From: Allium sativum
Lineage: Eukaryota; Streptophyta; Magnoliopsida; Asparagales; Amaryllidaceae
NCBI GenBank assembly: GCA_030737875.1
Contig: CM060922.1
Coordinates: 760,937,603-761,001,602, forward strand
Reading direction: 5' to 3'
Length of the DNA: 64,000 bases
Shown here in pieces: positions 45,954 to 57,346 of the stretch (within the stretch, counting starts at the first letter, position 1; every line of letters begins with the position of its first letter). A model generated the notes under the pieces. That model did not search any database, was not told the origin of the DNA, and saw only the letters and a program-made list of their open reading frames with translations. Made by a program: the position numbers and the translations under genes.

Positions 45954-48900
45954 TGTAACATCCCGGATTTTTAACCATTTAATATTGAGTATTCAAATTC
46001 ATTTTAAATATTGATCTGGAATAATAAATTGATTTTTATTGAATTTATCGACTTAATAATCGATATAAGATTTAATATTGAATATATCAAAGTGGTGTAA
46101 TACGAAAAACAATAAATAATTTAATGTTGAGTTAAAACTTCAGTCGACTAATATAAATTCTATATATTGAATTGTAACATTAATAATTAATAATTATTTA
46201 AGTGCTTGAGATCGATTTTTGTTTTTAATCGATTTAATTTAATTTGTCAATTTAATAATGTTATTCCATATATACGACTGAATAAAATTTCAGAATTAGT
46301 TCCATGAGTCCAAAATAAATTTATATGTCGGTCCCTGCGTTAAAAAAATGGTTCAGGACTTTAAATTTAGGGACCAAGAGATATTTTGAAATATTATATT
46401 AATAAAATCATTTCAGTCACCCTAAGCTAGAATTCAACCGACCTAATATCTTAAAGGCGATGCCTATTCTTTTCCTCGAGTCAAAAATATTGTCTTCTTA
46501 CTTTAAAGCAAAGGTAGGCAGGATTTTAATGGTGATACAATATGTTTCCTCTCTCGTGCTGATTTAAACCAGCCTATACCTTCGTATTCTTCATTCTAAA
46601 TCCAACGAAAAGCATTTGAATCCTCTTTCCTCCTTTGTTTCTTTTCTCCAGTCCACAAAACCCAATATCCATTCCACAGTTTTATTTAAAAAAAAGGGAA
46701 ATAAAAACCATGGGTCTCGATTTAATTCTTCATCACGCAGATGAAGCTCGACATCGTTGGGCGATCGCGAATAAGGAAAAGGGTGCGTTGCGCGATGGAA
46801 TCGAATGGGGATTCCAGGTCATGGGTTATCGAAGGATTTGAGGGGGTGCGGACCTATTACTGGCAACTTGGTGGAGGTGCGACAATAGGATGACTAGAAG
46901 CTCGTGGTTCAGTTCTAGTGTTTGTGACTCTCGATGGGAGCAGCAACGATCTCGGGTTTGGAGTATTGGACATCACGACATCATCCTGATGGGGGAGGAA
47001 AGGGTGCAAACTTGGTATTGTTGGCCATTTGTTTGGGATTTGACAGTGGACGAGGAATTCAAATTGATGAACTTGGTTGGATTAATTCGGTTTTTTTAAG
47101 CAGCGTTTAATAATATAGTAGGATGGGTGCACTGACAATGTCATGGTGACAAAGGTGAAGGAAGATTGGGGGATGGGAGGCGCAACAGTAGAAGGGGAGT
47201 AAACGGTTTATGATTGGTTAAGGTGCAGCAGTAATGGTAGATGCCAATAAGGTGTTCAGTGAAATGCCATTATAGATGACCGTAGTTTTTGGGACTGTTT
47301 GTCAGTTGGAATGGATCGGTGAATTTCTGATTTGCTTCATGGATCGATCGAGCTTACTAGCGAGGAGGGTATAAACAGATTTATTGGAATTGATTCGAAG
47401 GCGAAAATATGGAAATAAACAAGATATTCGACTAAAGAAAACCAGGTGAGTAAATCTCACTTAAAAATTTATTGTTGGCTGCTTGGTTGCATTTATAAAT
47501 TGTTTACCAGTCTTGGTCACTATATATATTAATTATATTAGGCTTGGTGATTGTGGCTATTATTATATATATTGGATATTTCCCGTAGTACCATTTGCGG
47601 ATGCCAACAGTATCATTAGCAGATGACCCTATCGCCCCACAATATATGAGTGGATGACCTTGTATACCGCGATATCCTGCCTCAAAGCAGGATTGGTATT
47701 ATTTATGTTGTCTGACATCTGTGATGCAACAAAACAGGTTGAAGGAATCCAACTGGATTCCTCAAATTTATTTACTGTTTACATATTTATATATGTGTGT
47801 GATGTGTGAATTGAATGGATGATTTGGGTGTTTGGATATTAAATTATCACTGACCCTAGATATTTATATTTAAAAATATCAAAAAGGGATTTTATGATTT
47901 AAAAAGGAAAATTTTACTTTTCTAAATGGAAATGGAATTTCGAATGGATTGAGAAATATTAACTTGTTATTAATATTAAAAACAAGTAGCTGAATTATAA
48001 ACAATGTTCTAAATGGAAAGAAAAATTATCGTTTGCAAGTTTGAATTTAAAAAGGAAAACTTAATTTCTAAAAATTGGATTTCAAATAAGATTTGAAATA
48101 GGGACTTGTTTTAAATATTTAAAACAAGAAGTGAAATTTATAAACGATGTTTATAAATAAAAGAGGGATATTTCAATTGGATAATTTATAAATTTAAATT
48201 TAAGTATGGATTTAAAAAGGGAGTTATAATTTGGAATTTTTCAAAAAGAATGATGAAATATGAGGTTTCGAATGTAAACTGAATTTAAATATATCCACTT
48301 GGATGATTTGAATTCGATGGTGTCGAATTTATAGAAATAAAATTATTTTCAGAAAAGATATTGAATTGTAGTAAATAGAAAATTTAAAATTTAATATGAA
48401 ATAGATTTTATGTAATGAAAATAAATTAAATGGGAATCAAGTTCGAATGGATTTTTTTTAAATGGGAAGTTTGTTTTATAAGGAAGTCAATTTATGAACA
48501 ATGTTACAAAAAGTGATGATATACTTTTCATCAGATAAATTAGGAAATAGATTTTTCCAAAGTAAGAATGGCGTACAAAACCATATTTTTAATGGAATCA
48601 AAGGTGAGATTTAAATCGAGTTTTGTATTACAAACTCTTATCTGTCCCAAGATAAAAACGTTGTCGATCAAGGGTCGAGAGGTAAATAAAATACCCCAAC
48701 TTGAATGACTTCACTATTATCAAGGGATGATATCAGTTTGTAATGGAAAACGGATATTGAATTAACCGATTTTTTTCAATAAAAGAAATATATTATTGGT
48801 ATTTGATAAACTTTAATAAAATAATTTATGGAAATTGGAATTTACTATAGAAGTTGAGTTATGAATAATAAATAATCGAGTTATGAAATTGGATGAAGTA

Positions 48901-51430
48901 ATCAATGATTTTGGAAAATCAGGATTATTTAAGTTAGATTTGGAAAACGGTTTTAATTTATATTTTAAAACATCGAGGAATGAGATTGGAAAACGAAGTT
49001 AACGTATTTATTTAAATTATAATTAAAACGAACCCACCGCAGCGTGGTAGTTCATAATTTGGCATTTCGAACTTCAATCAAGTGTATAGAACTCGATATA
49101 AGTCAGAATTTGATGAAACCAGAAATGTTTGGAGCTATTGAATAATAATTTTCTAATGGAAGAGAAAAATCTGGATTTCGTCTTAAAGATTTGAGTTATG
49201 TCAAAATCAAATTTTAGTAAAGTTGCTGTAAAATTGTTTAAAACCCATAACCATTTAATTAATTAATTAAAGGGATTTTTAATAAATAAAAATCCGAATT
49301 TCAATTAGAAAATTCAGATTTGAGTTATAAAATAGATTTGAACTCACGTGGAGTAAATGGATTGATTTTTGGAATAAAAATCAGACTTTCAATTATCAAA
49401 TGAAGTTAACTAATTTCTTTGAAATCAGTTAATAGGGTTTTGGCCAAATTTAACTTTGTTTAAGTAATTTAAATTTTTTAACTGAATTTGGGGATCCGAA
49501 TACGAAACTTAAATCAAATTTTAGAATTTGACATGAAGATTTAATTCAATGTATATATAAGCAAATAAAAGTATATTTGAACGTGAGAAGTTCAAACTGA
49601 AAGTGGATAACTAAAAAAATGGTAAATTGGGAATAAAATGGTAAAGTGAATGTGATTGAAATTTAAAAGTTGAATTGAATTGAATTGGAATTAGATGAGT
49701 ATACGATAGACAGGTATGGGATGAAGAGTATGAAGAGAGAACGAAGATTATAATTTAAGTGCCCGACAAAACGGTACATGTTTTAATTTCCATATAAGGT
49801 TTTATGAGCCTATTGGGCAAGCCGCTTGGCTTTTTGATTTTCTTTTTGAATGGAAAAGGCCTAGAGAGGCGAGTTGGGGTTTGAACTATTGACCGGTACA
49901 AAGGAGGTGCTGGCAAAATTTTCTGGAAATTTAAGGAGTTAGAATATTTCTAAGAAGTTTTGATATCCAGAAATTTGATATATCGATATATATAGGATTC
50001 GATAAGAAATTTGGAAAATAGAATATTAATTAAAAGGGCCAGTGATTGTTTGTTGGGATGTTTTATTTTTTATTTGATAGTTAAATCACCGGCTATCAAA
50101 GATTTTTGGACCATCATTGTCAATAAGGAGAGACAGGTTGGATATATTATTCAAAAATCACTCTGTATAGACATAGGCGTTGCGAATTAGATTACGTTGA
50201 AGATAATTGAAGACGGAGTGAAATGAAAGAGTTGTTATGTTTGTCCAGACCCAGGACAACTTGTATGGAAGAATGTCTGATAGAGTATTCCTAACGGATC
50301 ACATAAGACGATCTTTTCAAGGTATTTTGTCTGGTGGTGGAGAAATTCGTTTCTCTTAGCTTTTATACCCGTAATATTTTGGGAAGATCAACTAGTGATT
50401 TGATGGGTTTGACGATGTGAAATTCAAAGTGAGTGGTGGCCAGATGTTCTAAAAGATAAACTAACCTCAAGCCTCACGACCGGGAAATGACAAAAATCGG
50501 GCAGTCAGCATGGCTAGTTGGGTCATTCTCCAGCAAGGTATATTTGTCACCGATCTAGAGAAAATTCAATTATTTATTCTTCTTTCGATTCTATATCTTA
50601 CAGAATACGGTTGGATGGCCAACAACCGTGGGTGACAATATATTTGCTACACTCGAGCTAAATGAGTAGGCAGTCATGTGTGGTCGGGTTGCAAGACGTT
50701 CTTGCTGAACCCCGGTGTATCCTCTCTAGAGTACACTGATCGGGAGGTGGTCCCATACCTTGTCATAGTTGGAATCCAATCTCCAATAAGCGCCCTACGG
50801 TTTTTGATTTTATACTATATATGTAGAGCGTGAGATGCAAGCGTTCTACTATTTGGTTATTTATTTGATTAGACACTATTATAATATCACTGGATTTTTA
50901 TATCAAAAATGTTTTGGGTTATAGTAAGGTAAAAACCGGCCATGTTTATGTGTGGGTTGGTCTTACTACTATCCTTTTCTTTCAAAAGGTTTTTCAAAGT
51001 TAAACAATATGGTTGGAGTTTACTCACACCAGTCCCATGACTGACCCAGACATTTTGTTTGTTTTTTCCCAAAACTCTTGGGTGCCCAAATTTGGACTGG
51101 CAATCAAGTGTTTCAGGTTTTTACAGATAGACTAGGAGGAGATTGAAGCAGGAGGCTTCACCATCAGTTATTTTATGGTTATTTCCGCTGTATCAAATAT
51201 TGTATTGTGCTCTGACGATGGTATGTATATATGATACAAAATTTTGTATTTTAAAGGTTATGTTATATAATATATTTTATTCGTTCCACTGTGAGATTCT
51301 GTTTTGTTATTTCTGTTCTTCTTCTTTCTATTTCTATTTCTTTAACCCTAGTGACTCGTATTTCTGTATTCTGAGTTGAACGTGTGTGGTATTAGTCAGC
51401 TCAGATAGTACGGATTTGCGGGCCATCACA
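45954..51430 (+). repeat. Element B 3' LTR (uninterrupted copy)
   Basis: 5,477 bases. It provides the intact pre-insertion sites for both nested insertions: GGTGC near 47127 and CAGTCTTGG near 47508. Holds the GTGAGT block (47440), hairpin 47744-47761 and the terminal GGGCCATCACA followed by GAGAG. Open frames such as 46635-46841 are not preserved in the 5' LTR. Confidence 0.9.
47744..47761 (+). other. Conserved short hairpin in B/D/E LTRs (copy in B 3' LTR)
   Basis: GGAATCCA-AC-TGGATTCC. Equivalents: D at 58535-58556, E at 31702-31719 and 38701-38718 (GGGATCCG loop CGGATTCC on the minus strand), B 5' LTR at 41331-41349 with a broken left arm. An A-U pair in D and B is a G-C pair in E. Confidence 0.6.
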
Positions 51431-51685
51431 GAGAGTAAGCTCACGTGTTCGTAAAACATGGTCGTATACATAGATGCTACTTCATATTCGTTAGTATATG
51501 AGTAATTATCTTTTATTGTGAAATAAGAAGTAAACAAATAGAGACATCTATGGTTGACAGATCCATGCAACGATCCAACTCATATAACTTTTTTTTAGTA
51601 AAAGATAATATGGTTCAAAAGTATTGTCCATTTATATATGCAAACGAAAACCAAAAGTAGAAACAATGTCCATCAATGAGTATTG
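51431..51685. other. Spacer between elements B and C, no gene seen
   Basis: About 250 bases of AT-rich DNA beginning with the GAGAG duplication of element B and ending with AGTAT (51681-51685), the candidate target duplication of element C. Confidence 0.6.
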
Positions 51686-51931
51686 TAACACCACGAATTT
51701 TCTATTAACAATAAATTAACAAATTAAAGTATAAATAATTCTAAATGAAAGAATTAAGGGAAACGGTTACGCCATTGCGTTCATCTCGGAATTCTGCTTG
51801 AGATAGAGTCCGAGTTTGCGTAAATCGGACTCCGTATGAAGAAGTTGTGGTCTATGGAAGTTTCAGAATTCAATTTAAATTTCAAACAGCCCGAAACAAG
51901 TTCAAAATTCGAAAACTGGACCAGAATTGGG

Positions 51932-52055
51932 CTGGGCGGGAAAATTCCCGCCCAGGACCCAAGTCGACGATGGGGTCGACCTGGGTAACCAAGTCGACCA
52001 GGTGGTCGACCTGGGGGTCGACCTATGGGTCGACCTGCCCAGTCGACCTGGTCAG
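51932..52055 (+). promoter_or_regulatory. E2F-type inverted repeat and GTCGAC array, element C LTR
   Basis: Arms CTGGGCGGGAA and TTCCCGCCCAG with AA between them; the minus strand reads TTTTCCCGCC. Seven GTCGAC motifs follow in about 95 bases. TATA is about 260 bases from the centre. Confidence 0.55.
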
Positions 52056-52204
52056 GTCTTGGCTGGCCTGGTCGGGATTTGAGCGATTTTCCGAGTTCTG
52101 TTGTGTCACTAGGGCTGATTTGTCACTTTCTGGTTGGCTCTCTTCGATATGAATGGTCTAGATTCATCTATGATCATCTGACGGCTCTAATTAGTTTGAA
52201 ATTC

Positions 52205-52212
52205 TATATAAA
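52205..52212 (+). promoter_or_regulatory. TATA box, element C LTR
   Basis: TATATAAA in context AATTCTATATAAACAAC, about 520 bases into the LTR. Confidence 0.7.
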
Positions 52213-52783
52213 CAACTTAAGTCTCCAACCTAAATTCACACAAAAATTTAGAACTAGAGCCGCCATGCTGTTGGGAGAAAACTAAGAGGAGCCTCCACTT
52301 GAAGAAAGCTAAGAGACAAACAAATCTAATTCAAAATTAAAATCAAAACAACGTTTATCTACCCAAAGGAAAGCATCTCAATTCCAGAACTCAGAATCCA
52401 GAACTCAAGTTCGTCGTTCGTTGTAAGTTTAGTTATGTTTTGGGATGCGAACCAAAATTAATGTCATGCCTTGGAAATAAAGTGATAATAGAACAATGTT
52501 TATTATGTTATATGTGGAATTGAAAGATACTGATCAATGTCTGTGGTTCTATTTTATTATCATGTTGAATTGGGAATTAATGGATAAGTCTATTCATATG
52601 TATATGAACTTGGAGTATAACCTGTTATGACAAGTTGTGTAGTTTATCATGTTATGCAAGTTTCAGGTTGTAAAATCATATCACATATGTGACCAAATGT
52701 TAGATCTACATGTTTATGTGTATATGTTAAACCTATGCCATATTTCAAGTTCACACTTATTCATATGTTCGTGATTGATTTGG

Positions 52784-52935
52784 AAATTCACATATATGTA
52801 AGTTGATTTAGTCTATGTTGCAAATTCACATATATGTAAGTTGATTTAGCCTATGTTGCAAATTCACACATATGTAAGTTGATTTAGTCTATGTTGCAAA
52901 TTCACATATATGTATGTTGATTTAGTCTACGTTGC
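52784..52935. repeat. 38-bp tandem repeat in element C LTR, four units
   Basis: Units at 52784, 52822, 52860 and 52898, each AAATTCACA(T/C)ATATGTA then AGTTGATTTAGTCTATGTTGC. Two looser units (GCAAGTTCACACCTATGAT) follow to about 53000. Confidence 0.85.
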
Positions 52936-53363
52936 AAGTTCACACCTATGATATTCATGTTGACTATTTTGCAAGTTCACACCTATGATGTTCATATTGA
53001 CTATGGCGAAAATGCCAAGTTTACACCTATGTCATGTTTATGTTAATGAATTTCTTTATGCCAATTTTGTGTACGCTAAATTGGGCTAATATTATATGTT
53101 AAAAATCATGCGGACGAAAAATTAGGCTAAGATTATTAGCCTAATATTTAGAAGGGGTAACGTTGGGAAAAATTGGTAATTATAGGAAACTTGACATAAA
53201 TTGGTGAAAAATCACATAGGTAATTTATGGCATGAAACGGTATAAATCATAAACCTAAAATTGATGAACTTGGAAAGTGGGCCATAACATTTAATTGTTA
53301 ACAAATTTACATATAAGAATAAAAAGAACAAATATGTAAATTTAGAAAATACGAGTATGCTTA

Positions 53364-53568
53364 ACCCGAGGTTGGATTGAGTTGTGATGTAAACCTGCCC
53401 GGACCCGCCCGGCTGTCCAGTAATCACAACAATACCTATCCAATGTGGGAGGTCAAGGCATTGAGGCCAATAAGGACCCGAGGTTAGACTGAGTTACGGT
53501 GTAAACCTGCCCGGAACCGACCGGCACATCCAGTAACCGTAACAATACCTGTCTAATGTGAGTGGTTG
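53364..53568 (+). other. Paired stem-loop units, element C LTR
   Basis: Unit 1 (53364-53454) pairs TTGGAT with ATCCAA and GTTGTGAT with ATCACAAC. Unit 2 (53476-53568) pairs TTAGAC with GTCTAA and GTTACGGT with ACCGTAAC. Arm sequences differ from those in element A but stay complementary. Confidence 0.72.
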
Positions 53569-54701
53569 GTGCTTTAACTAATTAAAGCTAAGGACAGACA
53601 AGTCAGGATGGTAGGGTTAAGTTAACTAAAACACTTAACCAACTCAACGTGTTAACTAAAACTGATGGATGGGGTTAGGTTAATACAGACACTTAACCAC
53701 TTAACGTGTTTGACTAGAAAACCCTAGTAACGGGGACCCATTTCAGAAGTAACCCAATTAGGTATCATGGTACCCTGAAACTAGGCAAGGTGGGGCACGA
53801 TTACTGGGCTGATTGTAAGCGGTCAAAAGCGACAGCGGTTGGTGCAGCAGTGTAGGTTCTAACGGAGTGCGGGCGTGCACACACTTCGGAGCAGACAAAC
53901 AGGGCACTGGGCACCAGTAGTATAACCTATGCATTCTAGAATTGTGTCAGGCCGCCGCCATGGGACTTGATACACCTCATGGTGGGACCAGCATAGGTGT
54001 CTACAATCATGTGGGGCCGTATGAAACAGGAAGAAAACATTGCGAGTAAGAGCCGATCGAATAAGGGATCACCTTGTCATGAACACGTGGTGCTAGTTAG
54101 GCTAGTTAGTAGGCATAGAGAAGTAATGGTGAGTGCGTTTAGTATAGTTAGTATTTCCTGTCATATCTTGTCTTATATTCTGGTATTGTCCTGTTCTCAG
54201 TTTATGCAAGTCATGATCTTTTTATTGTTCTCATGCTAGAATTATAACTATACTTACCAGACTTATGTCTGACCCATTTTCCTTTCGCTTTCTTTTCCTC
54301 CGTTCCCCCCCCAGGTCCACAGGGAGGAAACACCTTAGCTTAGCCAGATTTTTCATCCAGCTTGAAGAGAGAGAATGTATTGCTTGGATCTCTTTCGTTT
54401 GGGCTACGACTTTGGACATTCTATGGGGATTTATGTAGTTTTAACTATGTTTCATGCTTCTTTAAGTTTTAAATCAAGACAGTATTATGGTTGTAATAAT
54501 TGGAAGTTTGTTTTGAGGCAATTATGGAAATGTTTTGTATGAACACGCATTTATGATATGGAAGTCTGTTTTTTTTTCCGTTGTTTTTATATATATGTTT
54601 ATATCTGTCTTGTGTTTTATCTGTGACTTTTACTTATAAACCTCCCCCGAAGTTAAGGTATTCCCTTTGTGAGTGACCTTAACGGAGGTGGGGTGTTTCA
54701 C

Positions 54702-54714
54702 TTGGTATCAGAGC
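54702..54714 (+). other. Primer-binding site of element C
   Basis: TTGGTATCAGAGC one base after the LTR end, matching initiator tRNA-Met. Confidence 0.87.
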
Positions 54715-54881
54715 ACAGGTTTACCAGATTAGATAAAGGTTTTTGAAACTATTTTCAAAAAAAAAGTTTAAAGAAGCATTTTTTTCCAAGAAAAAGCGTT
54801 GTTTTTAAAAGGCATAATTCCCCAAGCCATGTGCACTATCTCTCTGTCCTTTTGTCTTGAATATTTCCTTTTTGTTTCAGC

Positions 54882-55859
54882 ATGTCTAGAGATCATAACC
54901 TTCAAGAAGGGACACCGATATCTGGCTGGTTCCGAAGGTACCTAGAGGCCAGGGCCAATGACGCTGGCCTAACAGACATTCCTCCTCCCCCAGTGGCAGC
55001 GGTTCCTCCTCCTCCTCCTCGTGGAAATGCTTTCGCAAAGACTTGTAGAGACTTCAAGGCTATGGGTGGAAAGGACTTTTATGGAACTGAATCCTTTGTG
55101 GTAGCAAAGAACTGGCTGAAGGAGACCGAAGATTTGTTCGTCACCTTCGAAGTTGACGACAGGCAAAAGATACAGCTAGCAGTGTGGTTGCTTGAAGACG
55201 AAGCTTTTTATTGGTGGGAAGTTACCCATGCTGAGAGGCCAGTGGAAACTTGGGAAGATTTCAGGATGAGGTTTGAGATGAAATTCCTCTCCCAAGCTGA
55301 AAGAAGCCTGAAGATGGAGAAGTTCCTAACTCTTAAACAAGGAAGTATGACGATCAAGGAGTACGTCAATCAGTTTAATCAACTAGCCAGATTTGGGCTG
55401 GATTTAGTAAACACCCAACAAAAGAAGGCCCTTCGCTTCGTCAAAGGTCTGAATGAGCCTCTACACAGCCTTGCTATGACCCATATACCCATGGGAGCGA
55501 CTTATGAAAGCTTGGTGGACATGGCGCTGCTACACGAGGAAGATAAAGGCAAGAAAGAGGCAAAGGTGGAAGTGCCACAAGAAAAGAAAGAGGGTTTACA
55601 GGCTAAGAAAACAGACTTCAAGAAAGGCGGGAAGAACAACAAATCTCGTGAAAAGAGAAAGTGTAATTTCTGTGGCATTGTTGGACATATAGTGAAAGAC
55701 TGCAGAAAGAAGAAGGCGAAGATGAATGGTGGTTGTTTCCACTGCGGCGAGACTGGACACATGGCTAAGGACTGCCCAAAGAAGCGGGGGCAGGGGCAGG
55801 GACAGAGGACTGGATCCACTTCAGGGGGACAGGTTCACGTGCTGGTGGCACCTCTGTAG
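54882..55859 (+). CDS. gag: Gag polyprotein of element C
   Basis: 325 codons, intact. Same plan as gag of element A: leader with GWFRRYLEARAND, proline runs at about 38-52, capsid domain about 70-175 (WLKETEDLF, QLAVWLLEDEAFYWWEV, FEMKFLS, KFLTLKQGS), a basic linker, and two CCHC knuckles (CNFCGIVGHIVKDC and CFHCGETGHMAKDC) near residues 265-305. It assembles the particle and binds genomic RNA. The frame closes with TAG at 55857-55859, after which the same frame continues directly into protease. The ATG follows a consensus 3' splice site and is the first start of the frame. Confidence 0.93.
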   Translation: MSRDHNLQEGTPISGWFRRYLEARANDAGLTDIPPPPVAAVPPPPPRGNAFAKTCRDFKAMGGKDFYGTESFVVAKNWLKETEDLFVTFEVDDRQKIQLAVWLLEDEAFYWWEVTHAERPVETWEDFRMRFEMKFLSQAERSLKMEKFLTLKQGSMTIKEYVNQFNQLARFGLDLVNTQQKKALRFVKGLNEPLHSLAMTHIPMGATYESLVDMALLHEEDKGKKEAKVEVPQEKKEGLQAKKTDFKKGGKNNKSREKRKCNFCGIVGHIVKDCRKKKAKMNGGCFHCGETGHMAKDCPKKRGQGQGQRTGSTSGGQVHVLVAPL

Positions 55860-56420
55860 GAACGAGGTAGAAATATTTCTGTAGAAAGCTTAGTTTATCT
55901 CTATGATCATCCAGTTCGCACTCTCTTTGATTCTGGTGCATCACACTCCTTTATTTCATCTGCTTTAGTAGAATCTCTGCACCTAGACACTAGTATGGTA
56001 GAAGATCCCTTGGTTGTTTCAAATCCAATTGGGGGCTCAGCTTATTTGTCAATGGTTTGTTTGGATTTGAAAATCTCTATTCTAAGTGTTGAGTTTAGAT
56101 ATAGTGCCTTTGTTTTGGGTTTCTCGGGATATGGATTGATCTTAGGCATGGACTGGTTATCCAGTAATGGTGCCATTCTTGATTGTGAGAAGAGAGTGGT
56201 TAGACTCTTGACTCGGCTCGGTAACACTCTAGAAATTTCTTGTAATCCTTTGAATGCTATTATTCTTAGTTATCTAGAGTCGCTTGATGCTTCTTTTGAG
56301 AATTTTCAGTCGGTTAGAGTGGTCCGTGAATATCCGGATGTCTTTGAAGAGGTGAAGGGCTTACCTCCGAGGCGGGAAATAGACTTTCGCATATATCTTG
56401 TTGATAATGCAAAGCCCGAA
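55860..56420 (+). CDS. pol: Protease domain (start of pol) of element C, cut by a solo LTR
   Basis: In frame with gag after the UAG. The active-site motif is LFDSGASHSFIS (about 55924-55960), and the C-terminal ILGMDWLSSNGA block is near 56139-56175; both are typical of gypsy aspartic proteases, which cleave the polyprotein. The frame is open to 56420, where the solo LTR enters after codons for a conserved ...DNAKPE linker that resumes at 61458 after the duplicated CCGAA. There is no ATG near the domain start, so expression would need read-through of the UAG or a fused ancestral frame. Confidence 0.88.
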
Positions 56421-57338
56421 TGTAATGACCCGCATTGGTAGAGGTATTATAATTAATTTATTTAATTATTGAAAAGGTGATAAAAAGGATTTAATGGTCG
56501 TGAAATTAAATAATGGTGAATATTTAATTAAAATAATAAATTAAATAATATATTTAATTCTGAAATAATCAGAATTGGCTGAAATGACGATATGGTGTGA
56601 ACTGGATCATCTATGGTATTTAAATCAGCTTGGAATTGAATTTGAATAACGAATATATTATATAAACGACAGTTCGAACGTATAATTTATATTATAATTA
56701 AAATCGAGCTTGAAATGGCATTACAGTTCGTAATTTGGCGATTTGAACTTCAACTGAATGTACATGATTCGTTTCAAATCGGATTTCTGTGAAACAAGAA
56801 ACGCGTGGTGCTGGTGGAGTATATCTTTCTAGTGGAAGAGAAAAATTGGGATTTCGTCGTGTAGATTTTGAGATATGTCCAAATCAAATTTTAAAATAGT
56901 CGCTATAGAATCGTTTATCAACCATAACAGTTATTTCAAAATAACTAGATACCGGTTTGAATTTAGACAGGGTTCTTTCGAGAAATAGTGATAATTTAAT
57001 TTTTAGAATTTTATTGTAATTTTTAATTAATTTAATAAGCGACTTTTTATGTGAAGTATTTCGCCCCTGAAATCAACATTTTTGAAGTTTCAAAATATAA
57101 GACCACCTACCGGTATTATTATATTTCTGGAGTCGGGACACCTCGCTCATCACGATGGTGTGTTTATTTCTGTTTGACGCAGTCGGACATAAATGAAATC
57201 TTATGTTACTCAAAGTTAAAACAAAGTGTATGGTTCCTTAATGCTCCACGCCCTTCTCTTTCTATCCACAAATTCTTTGTGTCGCTTAGAAAGCCACGTT
57301 CATCCATCTTCACCACAAAATAATATCTAAGACACCCC

Positions 57339-57346
57339 TATATAAA
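57339..57346 (+). promoter_or_regulatory. TATA box, element D LTR
   Basis: TATATAAA in context CACCCCTATATAAAACTACC. A short leader open frame at 57418-57684 follows but is not shared with B or E. Confidence 0.65.

Larger units (their letters stand above)
14891..51430 (+). mobile_element. Retrotransposon B: LTR element with giant LTRs and a 972-bp non-coding interior
   Basis: Flanked by perfect GAGAG duplications (14886-14890 and 51431-51435). The 5' LTR is in three pieces: 14891-16048, 27675-28083 and 41099-44981 (about 5.4 kb after removing nested insertions). The 3' LTR is 45954-51430 (5,477 bases). Ends are TGTAACRTCCCGG and GGGCCATCACA. The primer-binding site is at 44983-44995 and the polypurine tract at 45937-45953. 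The two LTRs differ by about 6-7 percent over their first 136 bases, more than the elements nested inside them, as nesting order requires. No gag or pol is present. Inferred: a large non-autonomous derivative moved in trans, related to elements D and E. Confidence 0.9.
51686..54700 (+). repeat. Element C 5' LTR
   Basis: Starts TGTAACACCACG, ends GGGGTGTTTCA (one change from TGTTACA). Landmarks: palindrome 51932-51955, GTCGAC array 51961-52055, TATA 52205-52212, donor 52433, 38-bp tandem repeat 52784-52935, stem-loops 53364-53568, poly(C) tract 54305-54314, and the terminal GTATTCCCTTTGTGAGTGACC block. Confidence 0.92.
52433..54880 (+). other. Candidate leader intron of element C
   Basis: Donor CGTT|GTAAGT at 52433, about 220 bases after TATA; acceptor TTTCCTTTTTGTTTCAG ending 54880, one base before the gag ATG (54882). 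Length would be 2,448 bases. Same design as element A. Splicing would leave a leader of roughly 200 bases joined to gag and would remove the PBS, so the spliced RNA would be a messenger only. Confidence 0.45.

Noticed and set aside
46635..46841. Short frame with good ATG context in the B 3' LTR leader
   Set aside because: The matching 5' LTR has GTG in place of the in-context ATG and indels around it; no domain.
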